Part shown: positions 41,501-52,401 of the stretch, in pieces
How the letters are laid out: every line of letters starts with the position of its first letter
Numbering within the stretch: position 1 is the first letter of the stretch
DNA from: Onchidella celtica
Lineage: Eukaryota; Mollusca; Gastropoda; Systellommatophora; Onchidiidae
Direction: 5' to 3'
Assembly: GCA_963931925.1 (NCBI GenBank)
Contig: OZ007569.1
Location: 21,217,982 to 21,281,981, forward strand
Length of the DNA stretch: 64,000 nucleotides
Notes under the pieces: generated by a model
The model's input: only the letters and a program-made list of their open reading frames with translations
Databases searched by the model: none
Told to the model about the DNA's origin: nothing
Translations under genes and position numbers: made by a program

Positions 41501-44500
41501 CTTCACAACAATAAAAAAAATTTTATTCCAAAATTGGCACTTAGCAATGTAGTCTTATATTTTGACCTGTTTGGGATCCTGCAAATATCGAACCTCCAAC
41601 TCAGCTTGACTTAATTCCATTGGTTTGAGTGGTGAGCCCAGAAATGCGTGACATCTGATTACATTGACAGGGTTTGTCTTTGCCCTGAAATGGAGAAATG
41701 GTTCAATTATGATCCCGGAAACAATAAGCACTTTCCGATCTCTAATGGTAAAAAGTATTGCATTAGAAAATCATCCCTCTCTTTGTCTCAGGTGTTTCTG
41801 GACCCACAAGGACAATTGAATGACATGCTTCATACATAGCATATGGAAACAGAGAATGTAGAGAGAATTTCTTAAACAAATCCCAGCATTTTCAGGCATG
41901 TGACAATTCTCAAATGTCACCCTCTTTAAAACATCCCACACAGTTTTGTATGTACCCAAAATGGCACATATGTGGCAATTTAAAAAAAAATGCAACTCAA
42001 CCAAATTATTTCAAGTCGTTCACAACTATAAACTGGATCATAAATTAATTTAGAATGCTAGGATGATGCAGATAAAACCACATGAAATGAGCCTGTGGGT
42101 AAATCAGTGGAACTATCTTTGGGCATTAAGAGGGACAGCAAAGAATACATCTGACGTGATACTGCGTGTCGTAAGAGGCGACTAAAGGTGCAAAGGTCCT
42201 GGTCTCCCGAGAAGAGCCAGTTGGCGGTGGGCCAACTACCCACCCTGTAAAAATAAACCAGTTACAGAAACACAAGCAAATACTTTAAATCAGTCTTTTA
42301 TCTTGGGAGAAGGGGGAGCATCTGCACCTGTAGATTCAATGAAGGACAATGGACAAAGCCGAAAGGACTCCACTGGCCTGACTGCTCCTTCATCAAACAA
42401 GTCACTCCGGATTGCGTCGTGGAATGTCCGCTCCATGTATGAAGCAGGAAAGAGTGCCCAGGTTACAATGGAGATGAGGCGATACAGACTGCACATACTT
42501 GGAGTTAGCGAGACCCGCTGGATACAGTCCGGACTGAAACAACTTAATTCTGGGGAAAAGATTTTGTATTCTGGAAGGGAGGACAAAAAGCATACAGAAG
42601 GAGTAGCGATCATCTTGAGCAAGCACGCCCAGAGGTCACTGAGGGGATGGGAACCCTACGGAAGGAGAATTATATTGGCATCATTTACTACAAAGAACAA
42701 GAACATCAACATGAACATTGTGCAGATATACGCCCCAACAAATGAAGCAACCGATGAGGACAAGGACGATTTCTACAACCAGCTTCAGGAAATAGTTGAC
42801 ACATTGCCAAGAAAAGATGTGAACATTATAATGGGAGACGCCAATGCCAAGATAGGACAGGACAATACAGGGTATGAGGACATTATGGGGTGCAATGGTT
42901 TGGGACAAATGAATGAGAATGGAGAGCGGTTTGCAAGTTTCTGCGCATTTAACAGCTATGTGATTGGAGGTTCAGTATTCCCACACAAGAGGATCCATAA
43001 GGCCACTTGGATTTCACCGGATGGAGTAACTGAAAACCAGATTGACCACTTTTGCATCACCCGACGATTCAGACGCTCACTGGAGGATGTCATAGTACAG
43101 AGAGGAGCTGATGTTGGATCTGACCATCACATGCTGCTGGCAAGACTCAAACTCCGCCTCAAGAAACAAGGTACCAGAGCAGGAACAAAGAGGAGAAAGT
43201 TTCAAGTGAGCCTTCTGGATGGAGACAAGAAGGAAGAGTTCCAGCTGACACTGAGGAATAGATTCAAACCCCTTGTTGACCTCGAAGAGACAGTAGATTT
43301 GGAGACTCACTGGGCTAAGGTAAAAGGAGTATTTACATCGACATGTCAGGATGTTCTTGGGGAAAAGAAAGTGGAACACAAGGAATGGATCAGTCAAAAA
43401 TCACTGGACTTGATAAGGATAAGAAGAGACCTAAAAGAACAGGTAAATGCAAGTCGTACAAGAAGCTCAAGAGTTGGTAACCAGGAAGAGTACCGAGCAT
43501 CAGCTAAAGAGGTCAAAAAATCAATTAAAAAAGACAAAGAGGAGTTCATAGGAATGTTAGCAGAGAAAGCAGAGAAGGCAGCAACAGGAGGACACATGAG
43601 GATCCTCTACCAGACTACAAAGACTCTTGCTGGAAAATATGGAAAACCTGAAGTTCCTGTCAAGGATTACAACAGGAAGGCTATTTTTGGAAAGGAAGCT
43701 CAGGCAAAAAGATGGATAGAACATTTTAACAGCCTCTTGAACAGACCTCCACCAAGCAACCCACCTGACATTCTACCCGCAAGAAATGATTTACCGATCA
43801 GTTGCGACCCTCCGGCTAAAGCAGAGATTAATGATGCCATAAAGCAGTTAAATCGAGGCAAGGCAGCTGGACCAGATCAGATCCCACCAGAGGCGCTGAA
43901 GGCAGATGCTGCTGGGGCTGCAGAGGGTCTGCACTCACTATTCTCGAGGATTTGGATCGGAGGCAAGTTTCCAAAGGACTGGAAGGAAGGACACCTCGTG
44001 AAGCTTCCAAAAAAAGGGGACCTCAGCAATTGTAGTAACTACAGAGGAATCACACTTCTCTCCATCCCAGGAAAGGTTTTCAACCGGATTATTCTCAAGC
44101 GAATACAGAATGCAACAGACCCAAAACTTCGTGAGGAGCAAGCTGGTTTCAGGAGTAATCGATCAACCACCGACCAGATCGCCACGTTGAGAATCATAGT
44201 AGAGCAGTCGCTAGAATGGAACTCCCAACTGATAGTGAACTTCCTTGACTACGAGAAGGCCTTTGATAGCATCGATAGAGAAACACTGTGGAGAATATTG
44301 AGACCTTATGGAATCCCAGAGAAGACGGTGAACCTTATCAAGAGCATGTACGAGGGGACAAGTTGCAGAGTCGTACACGATGGCGAGCTTACTGACAGCT
44401 TTGATATCAAGACTGGTGTTAGGCAGGGTTGTTTGCTGTCCCCATTTCTGTTTGTCCTGGTGATTGATTGGCTTATGAAAGAAACCACCAGTGGAGGAAG

Positions 44501-47500
44501 AAATGGCATACAATGGACCCCATGGACACAGCTGGACGATCTAGATTTTGCAGATGACTTGGCACTATTGTCGCACACACACGACCATATGCAAGCAAAG
44601 ACTACAGCTCTAAACAAAATTTCAGAATCTATTGGATTGAGGATACATCCTGCGAAGTCGAAGGTCCTAAAAATTGTTGCACCCCCAAGCGCACAAGTCA
44701 GAGTAGGAGATCAACCACTGGAAGATGTAGAGTCCTTCTGCTATCTTGGTAGTATCATTAACAATAAGGGAGGAACAGAGGCAGAAGTCAAAGCACGAAT
44801 TGGAAAGGCACAGGCAGCTTTCACGTCCTTAAGCAAGATTTGGAGAACCAAGGATATATCTCTAAAAACAAAGCTGAGGATATTCAACTCGAACGTGAAG
44901 TCAGTCCTGTTGTATGGATGTGAGACTTGGAATGCGTCCCAGGCCTGCATAAAGAGAATCCAAGTTTTCATCAACAGATGTTTGAGGAAGCTACTTAAGA
45001 TCAGATGGACAGACAAGGTGAGCAATGAAATTGTATGGAAAAGAACAAGACAGAGCCCAGTCAGAGAGGAAATTGGTAGGAGGCGATGGAGATGGATCGG
45101 CCACACTCTCAGGAGGCCAGGAAACAGCATCACGAAGAAGGTATTGGATTGGAATCCCCAGGGCAAGAGATCAAGAGGAAGGCCGCGCGGAACGTGGAGA
45201 AGAGCCAGAGAAAATGATGTGCAACGAAGCGGAAAGACTTGGAATAATGTAAAGAGGCTGGCCCATGATAGAGAGGGATGGAAAGTGTTTGTTGGTGGCC
45301 TATACCCTGATCCAGGGTGAGAAAGGCAATGATGATGATGATCTTTGGGCATTCCCCACAAAACATTTACAAGTAAAATTCTTCCCACTAGGAAGAACTG
45401 CAAAAACAATAATTATCACCTGTAATCAGGATGAGAACATAGCAAGGCTGTGAAGACAACAACTTCATATTCACAAGTTGAGCTCTCTTTCAACTCATAC
45501 ACCTCTCCCCGTCCTTCCACCTGACACACATAGAGAACATGAGCTTTGCGGGGTTGCCCGGTCAAGTCACACTTGGTGCCATCGTCCATGATCACTTCAT
45601 AATAGGGAAATTCTATTCCATCAACTGTGACAACTGGTATCTTGCCATCTTTTGCAGGTTCCACAGCCTCTACACTTCCTGGCTCTACTAGAATTATGAG
45701 AATACATGAAAAATCACCCTTCAGTCATCAGCAATCACATTCTCAGAACCGAGACATACATGCTCATGAGACAAGCCAGCTATTTAAATAAAACATGATC
45801 CAACCCATGTTAAAAAAGGGGAGAAATTTCAATGATTTCTCAAATAACTCTAGGGTCAGGCTCTATTAGCTGAATCACTGAATTAAAGTTAAATTACTCT
45901 ATCTACCTAGGATCAGCATTTATTATAATATCATATCTGAACAATCGAATGAAAGTCCACTTACTCTTTACTTAAGGGACACCTTTCTTCCTGATGAAAC
46001 AGTTTGACAGGCGATCAATTTTGAGTCCAGCATGAATGAAAATGACCATATATAAATAGTTTAAGTCCCGTGAAGAAAGACAATTATTTCTCATTATCAC
46101 TTCAGTTTTGTGGCTTTGCCTTTCTAATCACAAAACTTACCTTTCTTTTCCCGGTGATTTACAAATCCAAGATAATACTCTTGAACTTTTGGTTGCTGAA
46201 ACAAAAATTATTACGGTGCTTCAATAGATTATATGCAAATTTGTTTTTCCCTGGAAGGAATGGCAGCATAAAACGATTAAGACTATAGGCTATTCGGGCC
46301 AGAAAGCAGATCGTTGCAACAAACCTAATAAAACAATAAAAAGCTGCAGGTGAGTGTATATGCTCTAGCAAAATGCAGTTACACTTACCGTCTTTGGATA
46401 TGTAGCATAATGGTTAGTGAAACGCAGCTTCATTAATTTATAATCTAAATATCAGAGAAATGAATTGCCTTGTTTAGATAATGGACCTGAATTATGAATC
46501 TAATAGCACTTTCTTAGAACATGCATTTTTACACTGAACCTTATATCAGCAATTTTTTCATAAATCAGAAATGAAACAAAGCATGCAAAATCATTTGAAA
46601 ATGTACCAAATTAATTAATAAAAATAAATAACTAAGTAAATAAATCCATTAAATTCTAATGTTACTAGTTCTGAACGTTTTAAAAAATGAAATTCTATCA
46701 GTTCAAAGAGAAATAAGAGAGGAAATTTCACATGGCTGCAGATCATCAGCAAAACTACAGTAAGTAGTGTAAATATGTTACACGCCAAGACCTCCCAACT
46801 AGTACAAACAGGACATGGGGAAATTTTATGAAAAAAAAAACAGGGGAGATCGGACAAAAACTGGGGAGATTACCATGATGTTTTAGAAACTTACTGCCAC
46901 AGTCATACTAATTGTGAGCACTTGGTGATTTGGATCAAAACAGAATCAACCCAAGTTGAAAATGAATGGTATTGCTATGAGATTCGCAGGAAAAGCTTTC
47001 GATACCTGAAACTGGCACATCTATATCCTAAGAAATTATAAGATAGCACTGCCCACCCATCCATGTGGGCAACAATAGATCTTCACTCAGACAGGCAAAA
47101 AAAAATGTCATGATCATGTGAAACCAAAAAAAAACGGCATATACCGGTGATAATAATATTATTAAAAAAAATAGTGGCAGGAGTAATTCATTGTGAAGCA
47201 ATTTTTGGCCCTTTTTTTGCTCAACCCTACAGGCTAAACGACAGTTTCAACAATTATAAAGTTAATTCTCTTAAGTGTCAACTAATCCAGCCCAATCGCT
47301 TCTGTATCGACCGATTGCGATGATTAAAGTTTCAGGTATTTTTAAACAAAAAGTTGTAAAAATATAAAATACAATGATCTTTGTTTTGGCTCCCTGTAGT
47401 AAGCCCACCGCACCGGGAACCTGATCTAGTAATAATAATTAAAAAAAGGTGTTTTCAAATGAATATGGGGCGGATGGGGTTATGTTACAGAAACGGGGAG

Positions 47501-49023
47501 ACTCCCAAAAAACTGGGGAGAACTGAGAGGTCTGAATGCCACAAAAGTAGTTTCTTGCTCTAATTTGTGAAACTAATGCACAAATCTTGAAAGGAAAGTT
47601 CTTACCATGCCTTGTTCTTTTGTCTCGTGATACTGCTTCAAATGCTTGCCATGGCATAACTCATACGTCCAATAACTTTCTATCTGTTACATAGATAAAA
47701 AGGAATAGTCAAGGAAAGAGTTGTGCATGACCCAACCATTTTGATCACCTATACATCTTTACAGACTGTTGCAATATTTTCTTCTTGTTTTCTTGTTGAA
47801 AAGGCAAGAGATAGGATTAGGGACTGACTGTCTGGTTGGGACGCATGGAACTCTTCCTAAAGTCAACAGTTGTGTTGTGCAGTTCCAAAACACTTAAAAA
47901 CTCACTCAATTTACATGAAAAGGATAGAAAATTTTACCCCGCTAGGACCAAAGAATTATGCAAAAATCTTACCAAACCTCTTAAACAGCCATCAAACTGG
48001 GCACACACAATGAAAATAGGTGAGAAATATATAAAAAAATTCTAAGACAAACAAAAAACATTTCATACAGCTTTTGTATTATGCAATATGCTTTCAAGAA
48101 TAGCAGGTATATATTGTATACCATGCTTACTCGATAGGAGCAATGGGTTTGAAGGAAAAGAGGTTGCATCAATCCATCTGGTGTTGGACCTCTGTAGGAG
48201 GAAGCTGCATCCTAGAATTTGGAGAATACAATACGATGACTGACTAACGAAAAAACAGGGCTCCCACTCAACTGAGAAAAAAAACATCTGAAATCTATGC
48301 GCGGCGCCTATGCGGAGCGTAAATTTTAAATGATTGACCATATTCTGCACATAAATTTGATATTTTGGACCATACATTACACCTACACACAGAAATACAA
48401 CAACAAAATACTTAAATAATAGTAATAAATTTGGACATCAGAAAAATTACCGCCGATCTCTTCCACCGCGGATTTCCGCGGAAGAGTGGAAGTCCTAAAA
48501 AAAATGTTCATGAAAAGCAAATAACATCGGCATCATTAAAAAGTCTGTATCATACAATTAGCTAACTCTAACTTGTCTTAAGGAAATAGCCCTATATCTA
48601 TTTCAGCACAAAAGGAATTGTTACTTGTTGCACTTTTCATATTCCTTGTTCTTTATACTTCAAAAGATTTACTGTGATACTTATAAAAAATGCTGTCACA
48701 ACATTGCAAATTTGTGACAATATATTACTATCATATATACCAGATACTTCCAAATACTACAGTAATTTAAATTTTGTCAACATTATTACATTTTAAAATA
48801 TCATGTCTTTTATAAATTCCAGGTGTGTGATAAAGGTATTTCGTACAAAATTTAAACAAAAAGATCAGTGGCTCGGTTTCATATGGCTTCAGTTTAAAGA
48901 ACTTGTTCTAAAATTTCTCTATCAACTTACACCTTTCTCTTTCAGTGTTTCAGGCAGAATGCAACGGTACTTTTCCTTATGATTTGTTGTTATCATTACA
49001 TGACGATCACCCAACAGTTCGAT
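35588..49023 (-). CDS. ERLEC1: Endoplasmic reticulum lectin 1 (ERLEC1/XTP3-B), all but the first exon(s)
   Basis: ER-luminal lectin of ER-associated degradation; it reads trimmed mannose glycans through two MRH domains and works with the HRD1-SEL1L complex. Minus-strand exons: 49023-48933, 48204-48131, 47683-47606, 46195-46141, 45687-45420, 41684-41567, 41040-40846, 39975-39916, 38921-38812, 37930-37853, 37003-36925, 35662-35588. All junction phases agree (426 residues plus stop). MRH1: [48 protein letters not shown]2: [44 protein letters not shown]. Gln, Arg, Glu and Tyr typical of MRH sugar binding are visible in both. The signal peptide exon is not firmly identified (see 49300-49375). Introns hold a LINE, an hAT-like MITE and a TTAA MITE. 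Confidence 0.95.
37110..37352. mobile_element. TTAA-flanked MITE, 243 bp, in an ERLEC1 intron
   Basis: TTAA at 37106-37109 and 37353-37356. The ends are CTCTTTCCGTACT and, complemented, CTCTTTCCATACT. Inside is a direct repeat of about 60 bp containing CCGACTGACGCATTTGGACT, preceded by the palindrome-like ACCGATACATCGGT. No gene. Confidence 0.75.
38201..38658. mobile_element. Probable hAT-like non-autonomous element
   Basis: The right end, complemented, begins CAGGGTTCTAAGTGCA, a typical hAT start; the left end has AGGGTTCGTGCAC. The interior repeats TTCCAGGGCTTTTCC-like words, as known hAT MITEs in animals do. A clean 8-bp duplication was not found. It lies in an ERLEC1 intron. Confidence 0.4.
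39112..39147 (+). mobile_element. 3' tail fragment of an L2-like element
   Basis: GGCGCTATATAAATGATC followed by an ATT microsatellite matches the end of the LINE at 20320-21985. Only the last ~35 bases are present, so it could be a LINE stub or the tail of a SINE sharing it. Confidence 0.6.
42115..42127. repeat. Target-site duplication of the RTE LINE, left copy
   Basis: ATCTTTGGGCATT occurs here and again at 45341-45353, directly after the ATGATG tail. Confidence 0.9.
42128..45340 (+). mobile_element. Full-length RTE-type LINE retrotransposon
   Basis: A 3213-bp element with a 13-bp target duplication, a ~200-bp 5' region containing GTAAGAGGCGACTAAAGG, one long open frame and a short 3' end of ATGATG repeats rather than poly(A). 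The single ORF with AP endonuclease and reverse transcriptase, near-absent 3' UTR and trinucleotide tail fit the RTE clade (the family behind many 'craniofacial development protein 2-like' annotations). It is inserted antisense in an ERLEC1 intron, ending 80 bp from the exon that begins at 45420. Confidence 0.9.
42339..45320 (+). CDS. RTE-type LINE polyprotein: AP endonuclease and reverse transcriptase
   Basis: 993 residues from the first ATG; the frame is open a further 36 bases upstream from a TTG. Endonuclease: [10 protein letters not shown] (catalytic Asn), GVSETRW (Glu), GDANAKIG, and SDHHML near residue 260. Reverse transcriptase: [58 protein letters not shown] and the catalytic FADDLALL near residue 738. 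C-terminal region: LLYGCETW and a basic [15 protein letters not shown] segment with GKRSRGRPR. No internal stop or frameshift, so this copy could be active. Several antisense open frames here are shadows. Confidence 0.93.
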   Translation: MKDNGQSRKDSTGLTAPSSNKSLRIASWNVRSMYEAGKSAQVTMEMRRYRLHILGVSETRWIQSGLKQLNSGEKILYSGREDKKHTEGVAIILSKHAQRSLRGWEPYGRRIILASFTTKNKNINMNIVQIYAPTNEATDEDKDDFYNQLQEIVDTLPRKDVNIIMGDANAKIGQDNTGYEDIMGCNGLGQMNENGERFASFCAFNSYVIGGSVFPHKRIHKATWISPDGVTENQIDHFCITRRFRRSLEDVIVQRGADVGSDHHMLLARLKLRLKKQGTRAGTKRRKFQVSLLDGDKKEEFQLTLRNRFKPLVDLEETVDLETHWAKVKGVFTSTCQDVLGEKKVEHKEWISQKSLDLIRIRRDLKEQVNASRTRSSRVGNQEEYRASAKEVKKSIKKDKEEFIGMLAEKAEKAATGGHMRILYQTTKTLAGKYGKPEVPVKDYNRKAIFGKEAQAKRWIEHFNSLLNRPPPSNPPDILPARNDLPISCDPPAKAEINDAIKQLNRGKAAGPDQIPPEALKADAAGAAEGLHSLFSRIWIGGKFPKDWKEGHLVKLPKKGDLSNCSNYRGITLLSIPGKVFNRIILKRIQNATDPKLREEQAGFRSNRSTTDQIATLRIIVEQSLEWNSQLIVNFLDYEKAFDSIDRETLWRILRPYGIPEKTVNLIKSMYEGTSCRVVHDGELTDSFDIKTGVRQGCLLSPFLFVLVIDWLMKETTSGGRNGIQWTPWTQLDDLDFADDLALLSHTHDHMQAKTTALNKISESIGLRIHPAKSKVLKIVAPPSAQVRVGDQPLEDVESFCYLGSIINNKGGTEAEVKARIGKAQAAFTSLSKIWRTKDISLKTKLRIFNSNVKSVLLYGCETWNASQACIKRIQVFINRCLRKLLKIRWTDKVSNEIVWKRTRQSPVREEIGRRRWRWIGHTLRRPGNSITKKVLDWNPQGKRSRGRPRGTWRRARENDVQRSGKTWNNVKRLAHDREGWKVFVGGLYPDPG
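45341..45353. repeat. Target-site duplication of the RTE LINE, right copy
   Basis: ATCTTTGGGCATT, identical to 42115-42127. Confidence 0.9.
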
Positions 49024-49299
49024 CTGAAATGGAATTTTAGACAACGGTGATAAAAATAAAAAGATTGGGAAACAAACATTTCTGAAAGAACTGCAAAATT
49101 TTTACAATCTCAGCAATGGCAAAGAAACATTAAACACAGCAACTTAGAGGCTATCTAGAGTTCAAAATTAACTTATTAGCGGGAGGACTCCCGAATGCGT
49201 TCCATAGCTTTTATAACGTTATTGAACTTTACTCACCGTTATGCATTGTTTGAGACTTTATTACCAACTATCACTTCATATTCACAATAATATTTGTAA

Positions 49300-49375
49300 C
49301 ACACTTGCCAAGAAAAACAGTATAATCCCAGAAAAAAGTCTGAAGTGAGACAAAATCCGCAAAACAGGTGCCATT
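49300..49375 (-). other. Candidate ERLEC1 signal-peptide start (uncertain)
   Basis: On the minus strand an ATG at about 49374 opens MAPVLRILSHFRLF followed by a hydrophobic run (SGIILFFLAS), which looks like a signal peptide. Possible donors (A|GTGTGT or AGT|GTGTTA) follow at once. It lies just upstream of the first firm ERLEC1 exon. However, the segment that should link it to that exon was not found before 49024, so this may be coincidence. Confidence 0.3.
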
Positions 49376-49797
49376 TTGAAACTTGCTGGGCAGAGGTCAC
49401 GGTAACAGAATTTACGAAAAGCGCAACTAGCGAAGGTTTGCTGAAACAAAACTTGATATGGTGTTCAGGAATTTAAACTCACATGGAATGGTCAGATGGA
49501 CCTGGGGGCGTGAGGGTCTAGTCAGTTTGTATCAATGGGCGGTAGTCAGATTGACTAATCAGGCGAAAAGGGGCTGGGGTAGCCATTGGCGATCGACGTA
49601 CACTCATGTAGGCCCCGTATTAGCTCACATCATGCAATCTCCCAGCAGCTGAAATAGGATTGTTTTGCTACTAAGCCGATTCATAACTTTTAAAAACTAT
49701 GCAAATTAACAAGGTCGGTAACTTTCCATAATTTAGGTCAAGGGTGCAGTATGTGAGTATTAGTAAATGACTACTGTCAAGCTGTTAACTCACCTGC

Positions 49798-49872
49798 GTG
49801 GCCAAACGGTTAAGACGTGTGATTCAGGAGCGAAAGGGTGTGGGTGCGAATCCGAGTATTGTCATGATATGA
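49798..49872 (+). other. tRNA-like sequence, probable SINE head or tRNA pseudogene
   Basis: A-box-like GTGGCCAAACGGTTAAG and B-box-like GGGTGCGAATCC are spaced about 30 bases apart, as in Leu/Ser-type tRNAs. The acceptor arms do not pair and the B box departs from the consensus. It is therefore not an intact tRNA gene; it most resembles the promoter head of a tRNA-derived SINE. Confidence 0.5.
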
Positions 49873-50484
49873 TTTGTAATAATTATGTATATTATGTGTT
49901 CACTTTCAGATGATTCTTACGCAGAGAAATTGAGATGAGATGGAAGTAAGATAGAGAGGGGAGAGAGAGATAGAGAAAGCGAAGCATGTCATGAATTATT
50001 TCTTTGTCTTTCTTTCGAAAACCCCCCAAAAATACCTAGCCCCTTTTTTTATTTAAACCCCTCAAAATAAACCCTCTTTAGCATGTATGGAACGCATTCG
50101 GAAGTCCTTCCTTATTAACTGCCAAGCTTTCTATGTATACAGCTGCATAACTGATAAAATGTCCATAGAAATGATTTTCAAGTGTGTTTCACTTTCAGTG
50201 TAAAGGAGACTGTTGTCCACAACATGGAGTACTACAGATGCAATTAAACACACTAAATCACTAAATGACTAAAATGATTTATTATTTTAAGAAGCATGCA
50301 CATCAATTGTGAAAATAACTTATAATTATTCAAGAACACATTTAAAAATGTGGCACACAGATGATAGAGTAAACAGTTCATGTAGGCATTTATTAAAAAT
50401 CCTCTTTCTCCATTCAACTGCAGACTCACTAATTAAAACAAAAAGTATTCTGTTATCTAAGAATGGGAACCCCCATTTATTTTC

Positions 50485-51545
50485 GGTTGCCTATATTCGG
50501 ACTCGAGTCCGAATATAATGATTTTATATTCGGACTCCGGAGTCCCGATATGACTGTTTCATATTCGGACTCGGGTCCGTCCTTACTCCCGAGTCCCGAT
50601 AGTGTTATTTCATATGCTGGCTGCTCTTCTGTATCAATAGAAAATTATGCCCCCCAACCCCCCCCAGCCAATCCATCCGCGCTATAATCAATAGTCCCCA
50701 CATTGATGTACTTTTGTGACAAGTAACACTTTGGGGGAATGTCGGGGGGGGGGGGGGGGGGGGGGGGTTGAGAGCCCAGGGTATGAAAAGCCTACTTGGG
50801 GGGATGTCGGGGGGGGGGGGTGAGTCCGAATATAATGATTTTATGTTCGGACTCCGGAGTCCCGATAGTGTTATTTTATATTCGGACTCCGGAGTCCCGA
50901 TAGCGCTATTTTATATTCGACTCCGGAATCCCGATATCGGGCCCGACCGCATTCCCGAGTCCCGATATCATCATTTATTATTCGGACTCCAGAGTCCCGA
51001 TATGCCTATTTTATATTCGGACTCCGGAGTCCCGATAGCGTTAGTTTATATTCGGACTCCGGAGTCCCGATAGCGTTAGTTTATATTCGGACTCTGGAGT
51101 CCCGATAGCGTTAGTTAATATTTGGACACCGGAGTCCGGATAGCGTTATTTTATATTCGGACTCCGGACTCCCGATAGCGCTATTTTATATTCTGACTCT
51201 GGAGTCCCGATAGCGTTAGTTTATATTTGGACTCTGGAGTCCCGATAGTGTTAGTTTATATTCGGACACCGGAGTCCGGATAGCGTTATTTTATATTCGG
51301 ACTACGGAGTCCCGATAGCGCTTTTTTATATTCGGACTCCGGAGTCCCGATATCGGGCCCGACCGCATTCCCGAGTCTCGATATCGTCATTTATTATTCG
51401 GACTCCAGAGTCCCGATATGCCTATTTTATATTCGGACTCCGGAGTCCCGATAGTGTTAGTTTATAAGCCCGACCGCATTCCCGAGTCCCGATATCATCA
51501 TTTATTATTCGGACTCCAAAGTCCCGATAGGCCTATTTTATAATG
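50485..51545. repeat. 35-bp palindromic satellite array with higher-order structure
   Basis: Some 25 copies of a ~35-bp unit, ATATTCGGACTCCGGAGTCC plus CGATAGCGTTAGTTT, with variants. Each carries a 14-bp perfect palindrome GGACTCCGGAGTCC or a one-base variant. A distinct block with GGGCCCGACCGCATTCCCGA recurs near 50940, 51355 and 51470, suggesting a higher-order repeat of about 420 bp at the first two. The array is interrupted by a unique segment and G runs (50617-50822). Open frames here merely read through the repeat. Confidence 0.9.
50617..50815. repeat. Duplicated flank of the satellite, copy 1
   Basis: The segment from GCTGGCTGCTCTTCTGTATC through the C run, CCAATCCATCCGCG, the 'caagtaacactttgg' word and long G runs reappears at 51587-51790 with small differences. 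The two copies bracket most of the array. Confidence 0.85.
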
Positions 51546-51586
51546 GAATGGATAGGCCTATGTCAGGGACCATGCCTGCCTCTAGG

Positions 51587-51790
51587 TTGCTGGCTGCTCT
51601 TCTGTATCAATAGAAAATTATGCCCCCCCCCCCCCCCCCCCCAGCCAATCCATCCGCGTTATAATCAATAGTCCCCACATTGATGTTACTTTTGTGACAA
51701 GTAACACTTTGGAGTAGCCTACTCAGGGGGGGGGGGGGGGGGGGGGTTTGAGCTTAGGGTATGAAAAGCCTACTCGGGGGGGGGGGGGGT
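51587..51790. repeat. Duplicated flank of the satellite, copy 2
   Basis: Second copy of 50617-50815, including homopolymer C (about 51626-51643) and G runs (51727-51747 and 51777-51789). Run lengths may be unreliable because of sequencing. Confidence 0.85.
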
Positions 51791-52119
51791 GAGCCCAGTA
51801 GGCCATGGGACCAAATTTGTAGCTTGTCATTCCGTTACGCACCTCAGGGGATAAACTTGCCGAATACAGCCTCAAAGACATCAAAGGACAGAAATGTATC
51901 GTTGAGGCAAACTGCCATTTTGCATGAGTAGGCTACTTGACGTCTCTGACCACGAGCAATATCAGGTCCTTTGTTTCTCGAGCAATATAAATCTAGTACT
52001 AGATCTGACGAGTGACGACAGCGTGATGCGCCCGGAAGCTGGAATGCTCGCGCATGCGCGTAAAAAAGTCCGAGTAGGCTACAAATTTCTTATACAGGCG
52101 ACGACTCCGAAAATAAAAT

Positions 52120-52213
52120 TCTAATATTCGGACTCGAGTCCGGATATGAAATTCTAATATTTGGACTCGAGTCCGGATATGAAATTCTAATATTCGGACT
52201 CGAGTCCGAATAG
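52120..52213. repeat. Variant palindromic repeat, three ~33-bp units
   Basis: Three tandem units with GGACTCGAGTCC as the palindromic core, joined by GGATATGAAATTCTAATATT. The CTCGAG centre distinguishes it from the CTCCGGAG units of the main array 600 bp to the left. Confidence 0.85.
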
Positions 52214-52401
52214 ATCTAGACACAACATTTATTTTCAGTTATTGAGTTAATGATTTTGACACTACAGATTTGCAAACCCAGTGCTCTTGGACGCTCCTAG
52301 TCCTAAAGTCGCATCCTTCTAGATCTAGTATTAGATCGATATTGCGTAACTCAAATGGAATACCACCCCCGCATTCTATAATATACCTCTTTTTTGTCAA
52401 G

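Noticed and set aside
44741..45409. 222-codon minus-strand frame and its twin at 11733-12368
   Set aside because: Antisense shadow of the RTE LINE C-terminus; repeated only because the LINE is repeated.
50768..51073. Open frames through the palindromic satellite
   Set aside because: They encode only repeats of the satellite unit and vary with its phase.
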